Source: Enchytraeus crypticus
Lineage: Eukaryota > Annelida > Clitellata > Enchytraeida > Enchytraeidae
Assembly: GCA_905160935.1 (NCBI GenBank)
Contig: CAJHZI010000573.1
Location: 79,501-143,500, forward strand
Direction of reading: 5' to 3'
Length of the DNA stretch: 64,000 bases
In this document: positions 26,001 to 38,000 of the stretch, in pieces
How the letters are laid out: each line of letters opens with the position of its first letter
Position numbering within the stretch: position 1 is the stretch's first letter
Translations under genes and position numbers: made by a program
Notes under the pieces: model-generated
The model's input: only the letters and a program-made list of their open reading frames with translations
What the model was told of the DNA's origin: nothing
Databases searched by the model: none

Positions 26001-29000
26001 TCCTCAAGCAGCCCGGATGCAACACTGGAATTTTCTAAATCAATAGTCTTAAAACGACTCACTTATTTATTCCATAAAGAGTACTCCTTCGATCAACACG
26101 TTTCAAAAAGCCAAATCCTCCACCAAAATCTCAGTGTTGATATTGATTCTAGTATGAAGATACTACGGCATCTCAGGTGGTTCTCAATACCATATCCTTT
26201 CATGTTTGGTCGTCTCTTAAAACAAAAGCCGACCAATCTCTGATATATTTAGCTCTCTACGAGAACAACCGTGGATTTCTCTTTGGATGGGTTTTTCTGT
26301 CATTTTATAATTTCTTCAAAACCAGTAACTTTTTGTTTCAGTATGATAGTCGAGCTCTGATAGCGAGGCGTACAAAGACTAAGCGAAATCGTTCAGATTT
26401 GATGGTAAAGAATTAGAACAAGTTCTGTGGCTTGGCAGTTGCTTGATTGATAAGTTATAGTAGCTTTTTGACAACTTTGCATTGCTTCAAATAGCTTTTT
26501 GACATACTGGGATATTATTATGTGTTGTAAACTCTGATGGTTATTGCTAGTAGTTATTGGCCTTACTTCTCCTCAGCACATTTCTTTTGCGGATTGATTA
26601 GTTTGGGTGAATTGATCTTTAGTGATGTGTGCTATGGGGACGTCCCTGACATCATCCCTGGATGAGGAAACAGACGTTTAAACTTCTGTTATATTGGATG
26701 ATTTAACGCCACGATTGAAAGGAGGTTTAAATCTAGTGACGAGTTTCAACAGTTTCGTTAAAATTCAAATATAACCAAACAGCACATATATTACAGATTT
26801 GCAATTAGGAATATTTTTATCTTGAATTTTAATAGAAAATCAATTTACATAACCCCTACTTGCTTCATGATCGAGCAAAGTTGCCTAATTAGCAACAGAC
26901 CATAGGTTTAATTTCCTGTCACTAATTTCACAGTGTGCCTTTTCTATTTTAAACTGACTCTTATAATTGACGAAATTTAACTTAGCGAACCTTTTTCCGA
27001 ACCTTGTTCATATATATTCTATTTTGAGGAAAAATGACAGTTGTTTGTTTATTTGTTAACATTTGACTGAACAGCTTAGAGTATTTTATTGCTAACTATA
27101 TATGTAGGCTATCTCAACATTTTGCAACGCTGAACCGTAATTAACATTAACGTTCTAGTTTTGTTTTGTTTTACTAACGGTGTTAGTTAATCTATGTTGT
27201 TTATTATTTGATAACTTTTATGCTTTTCACCGTCATTGTATACCGTGCTAATATTTTATATCGGGCCTCTTCAATTGCCAAACTCTTCTAATGCTATACA
27301 AAACACTAAAATATTTTGTTGTAGATTAATTACTTTTTATACTCATATATTGAAATCTAATGTTCTATTCATATTAAACTCTCCTTAATTATTATCTGAC
27401 GAAGATGGGGTATGACAGGTTGTAATATTTCTGCGGCTTAGCTGCAGTATGAGTTTTAGTTTGAAATGACTAAACGTCTAAATTATACGTCGTCTGATAC
27501 GGTTTCCTCCCACCACGAAACCACTTAAATCAGTGCAAGACTTGTTTTAGATGAAATGGTACGTTCGTTCCACTCTTTGTCTTTCATTAGATACTTCTTT
27601 ATCTAATACAAAGTCTGTGACACCTGGAGATGACAAGGCTAATAAGGCTGACGATGCCTTTATATCTTATAAATACTAATAGTATCTTCCTAGTCGAAAT
27701 ATATTACCAGATTTACCAATTAATTTCTGTGTGATTCTTACGTTTTTGCAAGATATTTTAAATTAATAATTATGGCATTATTCTGTTGAGTTTTATTATA
27801 ATTAATTAAAAACCACTGATAAATAAATTCAAATATGTAATCAGTACCTTAATGATTCTCAAGTTTAATCACATATTTTAAGTTTTTTCTCTTTAATAAC
27901 TTAATCACTATTGATTGATTAAGAGATTGATTGATTGATAGATTGTTGATTGATTGATTGATGTATATTCGTAGTGCTCTGTAACATGCGGTAAGGGCAG
28001 AAAGTCCAGACAAGTGGCTTGTGTTGATAGCAGTGTCAACAACAACAACAGCAGCAGCACGGCTATATTGCCTAACAAAGATTGCGAGAAATCTGGAAAG
28101 AAACCCAGCACCAGTAAAATCTGTAATAAATCCAAGTGTCCACGCTGGAAGACTACGGATTGGTCGTCTGTGGTAATCAATTTAATGACAATATTAATAA
28201 TAAAAATAATAACCTCCGAAAATGTCTATAGGACTTTCATGGCCGGTGGCTTGTCTTCGAGACTACTTTACAGGTTCCTGGCCGGCCAATATTATTCCTC
28301 TCCAAGGTTAATCGTATCTTTACCATTGATAGCACCAATCGGCAGAGAGCTCCGAAACAGGAATAACCTTCCTTGGGCTTAAGGGGACATTCATCATTTG
28401 TTGACTGGCCTGATCTTTGAACCCAGATCACTTGTATCCGAGGTAAACGCTCTAACCATTACACGTATCCCCTCCCTCCTAATATTATCTTTTATTAGGG
28501 ATTTTAAGTTAATGTTCAAAAGTATAAATATCTGAAGGGTTTTATAAAGGGCGCATTTCAACAACAATAATAAACCTTTGTATAAAAAAGTAATAGAATG
28601 TAATTTGCAATTAAGGAAAAAGTAATTGTTATTGAACGAAGAGTAACTGAAGTGTAGAGTCTAATTGAAATTCATTTGAAGAGTACTAAAGTAATTTAAT
28701 GTAATTAATTAATTACTTTTGACGTATAGCTTCCCCGTGGCAATGTTTTACATTTATAAACAAATGCTCTCGCGAAGAACAAGCGAGAAAGAAAATTATG
28801 ATTTATTTTTTACAACCTGTGACATGCTTGGTTGTAACTTGCATGTTTACTTCCACAAAGATCTGTAATTGCTAGGGGCAGTATACTCAATTTTATTTTG
28901 TCAGTTCTTGACTATTGATTATTTAGTATTTAAATAAATTTGGAGTATAGATTTTAACAAATTTATTTGAAAGAAGTCATTATTACAAAGTTTAACTCTT

Positions 29001-32000
29001 TTATAGAATTTATAGATGTAACAATTTGGGAAAAGCGAGAGAAATTTCACGAAGATCTTAAGAGTAGTTCTAATTGGTAAAGTAATGAATATCGCACAAT
29101 AACTTGTAATAATTACAATTATTAGATATTAAAATTAATGAATAATTAACATTTAATTTAATTGATTTATAGTGTTCAGCGGAATGCGGAGAGGGAGTGG
29201 TGTGGAGAAACGTGAGTTGTGTGAGAGGCCGAGGCAAGGAATTGAACCCAGATCTCTGTATTCATCTCCCTCGTCCCAGCCTCTCGAAGATCTGCCACGG
29301 TACCATCTGCTCCCCGTACGTCTGGAGAACTGGCGATTGGTCTGCCGTTAGTATTAATTAATTAATTCATTCATTCAATCATTCATTCATTCATGCGATT
29401 CAATTATGCATTTAGGCTACATAGCTTTTTTTCGTTTAGTATCGTTTTTTGTTCATCACAGCATAGATTATACAAACAATAGGAACGTGTATGTAGTTAG
29501 ATAAACAAATAACAATACTAAAGAGGCTACCATAAAAGAGCCATAGCTCTGTTCGGTAATACCATAATTAGTAGCTATAGCAGAGTCTAGCTTAGAAGGA
29601 TCGAGGTAATGAATATGCTTCTATGTAGGGGTCACTTTTCAATTCTTTGTTTGAAACGAGAAAAATTGAAAATATTTCAACCTTATCAGATATAATTTAT
29701 AGGTTGAAATGTGTATGATTAGTATTATTTTCCAGAATACGGAACCATTTCGAATTTTACGTCTAATTGTTCTAGGTTTGTTAATTTTGGTACGAGAAGG
29801 CTGATGTTACAGTTGGCTTTGATCATAAAGCATCGAAATATTTGACTGAAAAGTTTGTATAGGAATGTGGTATTGAGCAGTCATCATCAGACTTTGGATG
29901 GGTGGGTAGGTGTAATATCACAATGCCAGTTCAGTATAAAATGTGCAGTACTGTGTTAATTACTTATATGTCCCTTTATTGCAATTTATATCTCAATTGT
30001 GATTCACAGACACATGTTAATTTATGAGTATATGTATTGTGTTCTTTGTTGTTACAGCCTTTTGCCTATGTTCGATTTGCTTACTCGGAATACTGTTTTT
30101 GCACAGTTTGTGGATCCTATGTTTTTGTTCTTCGACTTGACAATGATTTACATAGTGCGTAATGTTGTCATTGACGACACTTGCACTCTAATTGATGTTT
30201 TACTTGTTGATTCTGTCTTCACGGAATTGACCAATCCGAGAGGCTTGGTTTGTAATGCATTCTACATTCTGCGCGTACTTTCTAACTATACGTCACTATG
30301 TGTGTCACAGTGCTCTAGTTCCTGTGGAGTTGGCCTATCAGAGAGAACGATCATGTGCATGGAGAGAGTGGCTGGCAGATTGGTAGAGGACCGGCACTGT
30401 GACCCGACGACTAAACCAGACTATCAGAAGGAGTGTCGCTTCAAACACTGTGATACACTGTGGATAACCAGCGACTGGACTCAAGTATGCAATATACACG
30501 TATGAAAGCTAAAAAAGCTAATGTTAACTTCAGTTTCCTCACTCGAAAGCGATGTCAGGGACGAGTAACCCCAGGAATTGAACCCCGCACACACTGATCC
30601 GCGGTCGAATATCTTACCGACATATTAGGTATATAGAAGAAAACCTTTTTAATAAAAAGAGCAAACACGCATTATAGTACATTGTTCAATTATGTTGATA
30701 TCTAGCACTTCTAATACCACATATTTGAACCGTTGACAATTTAGACAATTTTACGTAAAGCCAGTCCTGTGAATATCCGAGATTTTACTCTCAGATCAGC
30801 GCGGCTGGGATTCGAACCCACGAGGGTTCAATTCACCTCAGTGATGATTATGATGATGATTTCGTTCTCTTTCGTAACATACTAACATTTTAGTGAAATC
30901 ATCATCATCATCACCTTGCCTTAAATCCTAGACTATCTAGGGTCGGGATACGAATAGACCTTCATTTTTTATCCATTCGTTTGAATTTCTGTAGCAATTT
31001 CTGGACTCTAGGCGCACACCATCAGTACAGTACTGTGTAGCACTGTACTGAGCAGTATGGTACTGTGCTGTATGACAGACTACAATAAAGTACACTACAG
31101 TACTGTGCAGTGCTGCAGAGTACAATAAAGTACACTACAGTATTGCATAGTGCTGCAGAGTACAATAAAGTACACTACAGTACTGTATAGTGCTGCAGAG
31201 TACAATAAAGTACACTACAGTACTGTACAGTGCTGCAGAGTACAATAAAGTACACTACTATACTGTGCAGTATGGCAGCTAGAGTACAATAAAGTACATT
31301 ACTGTACTGTGCAGTGTGGTACAGTACAATAAAGTACACTACAGTACTGTACAGTGCTGCAGAGCGCCGTGCCGTGAGCAGAGTAAATCTAAAAAACTAA
31401 TGTTAACGTCAGTTTCCTCACTCGAAAGCGATGTCAGTGACGTGTGAGCCCAGGATTTGAACTCCGCACATGCTGATCCGAGATCGAATATCTTACCGAC
31501 ATCGCCACTGGCTCCAGCCAGGGTTATCAGTGAGAGAGTAAAAAACGCACATTAAAGTGAAATGATCAACATGTTGATATCTATCACTTTTAATACCACA
31601 TGTTTAAATCGTTAGGCAACTTTTATTCCATTTTCCTTATAACCAGTCCAGTGAATGTTCGAGATTTTACTCTCAGATCAGTGCGGCTGAGATTGGAACT
31701 CACGATGGGTCAATTCATCTCAGGATCTGTCATTTAAAACTTCATGACTTTACCCCTACGCTATTAAGACATTCAGAGTGATCCTGTCAGAGTGATGAGG
31801 TCAGTTTATTACTACTACGATTCTTTGCAGTGCTCGACGAGCTGTGATGAGGGCTTGCAGAAGCGCTCAGTTAAATGCCGGTCCATGGCAGCTGAGGGAT
31901 GGCTTACACGTGATGATAGAGGCGTCAACAACTGCAGTCACACAGAGCGACCACCAAGCGAGAGGAAGTGCAACTACGGCAGCTGTGCAGCTCACTATCA

Positions 32001-35000
32001 TTGGAGGGTGTCAGCTTGGAGTGCGGTACGAGAGAGAATTAAAATGTTACATAACTCTAGTTTAATAGTAAAGGTTTAACGTCCTTTTCCTTATCCAGGG
32101 ATGATGTCAGGAACGCCATTATTTTCAGGGATGTTTAGCATAATTATCATGGTCGATTATTGAATCGGGAAATATGGAGACAATGAAACGAACCGAGTAC
32201 GTGTGAAATCTTGGATGGACACTAAATGCAGCACAATAACCTACTGTTTTTTGTGCACTGTGGCACTAAAAATCTGTAAACTTCTGTCTGTGCAATGAAA
32301 CGCTATGACCTATTGTGCGTTTGCACAGTTTAGCTTTATGACCTACTGTCCGGTTCTACATTGCAGCGCTACAACCTTTGTCTATTGGTACACTGCAGCA
32401 TTATATCCTACCGTTGGTTTATACACAGTGCTCGAAGACTTGTGGATTTGGCGTCGCCTATCGTGATGCATATTGTCAGTCAGTTGACGGAAGCCTTCAG
32501 TCGAGAGATAAGTGTGACCTGGGCTTCCTTCCAGACACATCAAAGCAGTGCTATATGGGCCCATGTTAGTACTATTACACTTCTGTGTGTTAACTTTTTG
32601 AGGAATCTTATAATAGTCTACTGGTTTGTGGTTTGTTATCACGGTATCTCGACTCTTTTGCTCGTAATTTCGCTCTGTATGATTAGCCTGCTTCAGTAAA
32701 GATATCAACAACATTTATAGCAATACAGTGAAAAGACAATCCATGTTGGGATTGGTCAGTATGAAGCCTAACTCCAATTGAGTGACAAACAAATAAAAAT
32801 CCAATGTAAAATAAAGCCATTCTAAACCCAGAAAATCTTTGAAGTCAAGATTCTCCCGCCTTCACTGTACTTGTACGTAAGAGGCGATTTACAGTGTAAA
32901 TTATCATAATGAATTTGTGACCACTGTAAAAGTCATATTTGTAAAGCGAAAAGCTATCGTGATTCTGATAAAGTCATATTATTTATATCTATTTTGGTGA
33001 GGTTAAGTTTTTACTCGATTTATAGCTTTATAGTAGCATTAAAACAACTGAGTTACTTCAGAAATATGCCCTAATATCTTGGACCGATCATTTTGGAGGA
33101 GCACCGTTCAGTCAATATAGTACGGCAATACAAAGTGAAACATCTCTTTACTGCTTTGATCTATTAACACTTTAACATAAGAGTAAAATCTAAAAGTGAG
33201 CCAGATATGACGTCCTAAGCTTTATCTGCCGCAGACCTCATGATGACGAGCGAGGTAGTGAGATACCATAAACATGAATATGACAGGTTATTTAAAACTG
33301 CAAAAGTACTCGTTTTTTATATAATTTTAAATCGTATAATGCTAGAATTTCTTTTAGACATATTTATGGCTTTAAATAAATTAATTATGACATTATCATC
33401 ATCATCCTCCCTTTAATCCCAGTTTAACTAGGGTCAGGTGGTTTAACTAGATCAATTTTAGCATTATACTTTTGAAAATAATTCTCTGTTACATTTTTTT
33501 CATTTTCAGGTTATTCTTCGTCCTGTAGAGAGTTGAGAGAGACATCTGCGATAAAGAAAGATGGAGAATATATACTTATAATAAAAGGAAAACTTTTGCC
33601 GGTCAGTGATATATTCTCATATTATTAATCTCACCGTTGAATAAATAATTTAATTATAACTAATAAATCTGCCTAATAATAAATAATATAATGAAAGTCT
33701 ATGTTTTTGAAACTGGACATAATGACAATTATTAGTATTTAGTTAGCAATGTTAATTAATTAGTACTATTAATTAAGAGATTGCTTTAGAAATTATTTTA
33801 TTAAACTCAGTGTTTTTGCGAAACCCAGTATTTTTTCAAATCATTACGAGAGATGTAAATTTCCTAAAAGCAAACGTTAATAATTCTACTGTAATAGAGA
33901 GCTTTGATGGTTATTTGAAGTCTCCGTAAAACTTCAGTTTCTGTCTAGAAAGCATTTCCATGAGCACTAAATTGGAACCCTGCACCTATTATTTGCCGGT
34001 CAATCAACTAACCGATGTGATACCGGCTCAGTAACTTTACTATGATATGAGCAGTCTGATGATTGGCTCTGTTTAGATCCATTAGCACGTTATTTAAGCA
34101 GCCTCATGATTGGCTGTATGTGTTTAGATCTATTAACACGTGATGTAAGAAGCCTTATATTGACTGTATGTGTTTAGATCTATTTTCACATGATGTAAGC
34201 AGCCTGATGATTGGCTGTATGTATTTAAATCTATTGTCACATGATGTAAGCAGCCTGATGATTGGCTGTATGTATTTAAATCTATTGTCACATGATGTAA
34301 GCAGCCTGATGATTGGCTGTATGTGTTTAGATCTATTGTCACGGTATGTCGAAATCTCATCCAATTGAATACCTCACGTTGCCAGCTGGACAGACTGAAA
34401 ACTATTCTAAAGTCTATGGAAAATGGTATTTTTAATATACTTATAGTCATAAACAATGTCATTCTTAACGTTCATATTGCTACAGTGTTATTTTTATTAG
34501 TTCTCTTTGTCAGTGTCATATTGTTGTTGTTATTTTCTTTACTGTTAGAAATGTGTTTTGAGACGCCGTCTTCTATTGGGAGTTCAGGTTCGTAACTCAA
34601 TGTGACTTAGTTCCATACCATTAGAGTGTCTTTGAAGCTTGATATAAAATAATACTTTACTGAAGTGCCTTGTTAAGCCTTCATACCCTAAACCAATTAA
34701 ATAGGTTCTCCGTCCTCTAATGACCTAAGAAATCACGGTCGTCACGGAATTATAGATTTTAATTAACTACTGCTTTAATTGTTAAACGTCAGAAAAGGTA
34801 TTCGGATGCGCCTAGGCTCCAGAAATTTCTACACAATTTTTCGAAACGATTGGGACAGATTATATGAAATTAACGATGTTATGGTAGGGGACAGAGATTT
34901 AGTATCCCGCCCCTAGTTGAACTGGGAATAATGGAAGATTATGATGATTGATTGATTTACATTTTAAGAATTTAATACTCCATTAACGATTCAGCAAACC

Positions 35001-38000
35001 CATCGACGCTATGTTTTTATTTTTTTAGTAATATATCTTACTAAGTTGTGAAATTTTAAACTTCGGTTTTGCCTCGATTGAAATGTCATGATCCTGTCCA
35101 ATGATTGACTATAGTAGCAGATATATAATAAAGCTGGTAAAGCTAAGGTTAACGTCAGTTTCCTCACTCGAAAGCGATGTCAGTGACGGGATATAAAGCA
35201 GTGATAATACACTATCTCAGTGTGAAAAAGTAAACACGCATTATAGTGAAATGATCAACTATGTTGATATCTATCACTTTTTAGTACCATATTTTTAAAC
35301 CGTTAGGCAATTTAGACCATTTTCCTTGTAACCAGTCCAGTGAATGTCCGAGATTTTACTCTCAGATCAGCGCGGCTGGGATTCGAACCCACGAGGATTC
35401 AATTCACCTCAGGATCTGTCATTTACAACTTATGAAGCATCAATTGTAATCTTGTAAATTGATAGGTTAACTGAACCAGCTTCCTGTATCACAAAGGATT
35501 TTAATGAGTCCAGCAGTTTCAGCAGCAACAGCAGCAGCAGCAACAACAGCAGCAACAGCAGCAGTAGCGTTAGGAGAAAAGATAGGCGGAGTAGCTGTAC
35601 AGGAGGGGAGTGTGAGAATGGTTTTGGGTGGGGTGAGAATTCTGTTTCAGTCACACAGTTCAGTAGGGTCAGGTTTAACATCAGCTCTCTGCAAATAATC
35701 GGTAAGTCTGTGTTAACCAGATTAACAGTTAAATCTGCTAACTTATGTGAATTGTTTTCTGTATTTCTTCTTTATTAATTTTATTTAAAAAATAAATTGT
35801 TACATGTATGTAGTTAGTTTTATTTGATTTTTTAAAATCTTTCTTTAAGTCGTTATGTGAATTTTTGTCTTTTTATTTATTTATGTAAATTTTTATCTGA
35901 CATCTTTATAGAATACATGTAAATACTTGAATTATATACAGTAACTGTGTCCATGAGTTGCGACCAGCACATAAATTTCATTTTCTTTAATTCCCTTAAT
36001 TTTTGGACTTTCCTCTGGATTTTTGGGATTAGCACTGCCTTTGGACCTTCCTTTTGCTCGCCAGCTTGGATTTGCCTCAATAGTGCTTGATGTTGTCATT
36101 GATGACAGTAGCACTCAAATTGTTGTTATGGCATATTATGTTTATATTCTGTCATGTTAATACTGTAAATACATTTATTTATTTATTATTCTCTGTGTCT
36201 CCATAATGGTGTCGTCGTTGAGAAATAAAAATAAACATACTTCTAATACTAAATTTCAATTAATGCAGTGCATTATGCATAAACATTCTGAGGCGGTTTT
36301 CATGATGTGCTGCAGAATGACTGAATGATTGATTGAATGAATGATTGAATGAATGAATGAATGATTGAAGAAATTATTTGACTCGACTCGTTCAAGTCTT
36401 GGGCAGTTTTCAGTTGGTAAAAGCTAAGATTAACGTCAGTTTCCTCACTCGAAAGCGATGTCAGTAACGGGCAAGCCCAAGATTTGAACCCCGCATATAC
36501 AGATCCGCGGTCGAATATCTTGCTAACATCGCCACTGGCTCCAGCCAACGTTGGACTAGTGTGTAGCATCGCAGTGCTAGAATGAGCTTGTGTCATTCAG
36601 AATAAAGTCAAAGAGAACTGCGCATTCCTATTGCCCAACAGATTTCACATGCATTTTGTAATATAGTGAATTTTATGTAACTTGATTTGTATGTGACCAT
36701 GTTAAAACTATATTTTATCATATTGACTTATTGTTATCGACGACCTACACATCCCTGAAAGAGTGAATCGGACGTAAAATCTCTATTAATAAGCTCAGAC
36801 AATTTTTTGGTATCTTTTTATTTTTTACCTCAGGTGAGAGATACCGAGATTTGATAAAACGATTTGAGCACAACGTGCTGAATCGCCTTCCGGTTATTCG
36901 AGGTCGTCTAGTTGCTTTAAAGAATGGCCGAAGCAGACTGCATTAAATAGGAATATATTTATATAATACTAATATTAACAACAATAATAATATTACCATT
37001 TATTATTATTATTATTACTATTATTTTTTATTTTTTTAAATTGCCCTGGGCTGTATAAGGCCCTGGGCTAAAATATAAGATAAAAGAGAGACTTTATTTA
37101 ATTAAAAGAAAGATAACAAATATTTAAAATAGTTCCTCTACGCTCTGGGAGGCCGCATTCGCCAATGTGCCACGAATGCATACAGCATTAAAACGCTGGA
37201 GTGCAATAGATAGGCGCTGCCATAGAAAGGCTTTTTCCCGTAGGTCACCTGAAATGGCGCTGGTTCTCCTGCCTAATTCGTTAATGAAGTCCGACGCCGC
37301 AGAGTTGATGGGGCCCAATGTCTCAAAAGCAATTGGCAGGAAGATGTAGCTGCTAGAGACTGCGGCATATTTAAGTGTCTTCCTATTGGCAGAGGCTTCA
37401 GCAGCTGAGCCATCAGCAGCGCATGAAAGGCTGAGATTGCTTGCTGAGAATGTGTCTGTCACAGCGACATCCCATCTGATACACTTGCCAAGACATACAC
37501 TTATTATATAACATACACTTGTTATTATTATTATTATTATCTTTTATTTAAAAACTAAAGTTATTTTTATTTTAGGAGATGACTACACGTATAGCTCAAC
37601 GAATAGTTCAGCTCGAGTCGCTTTTGCTACTGCGGGCGACTGTTTTGCATCCAATAAAAAATGTCCACTCAGGGTTAGCAATCCGTGATCTCTGATTGGC
37701 TGTTTATAGACGTGTAGTATCTAGTTCTCTTATTGTATTTGCATTTGTACTTTACATTCCACGAATTACTGATTGATAACTGATATCAGTTATCCTTTCA
37801 GTAATCGCCCGACCATTTAAACTGACTGGATCTCTCGATATTTACTGAACTACGTCAATTATCTCTAATTTCTTATTGGTTTACTTTATTGAAACGTATT
37901 TTATGCTCCTTAATTAATTCACAATGATTCACTGTTTCGATTTATTTTAGTTATATGTGAACTGAACAGAGTTATCAAACTAATGTTTAAATTAGATTCA

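Larger units (their letters stand above)
24523..27904 (+). other. large intron between TSR10 and TSR11 exons
   Basis: About 3.4 kb of AT-rich sequence. It contains an R1 copy (25770-26024) and a reverse R6 copy (26560-26695); otherwise I see no coding segment or clear repeat. Confidence 0.6.

Noticed and set aside
32565-32568. Gene ending at the TAG after TSR15
   Set aside because: The donor GTTAGT overlaps it, and a phase-compatible GON domain follows.
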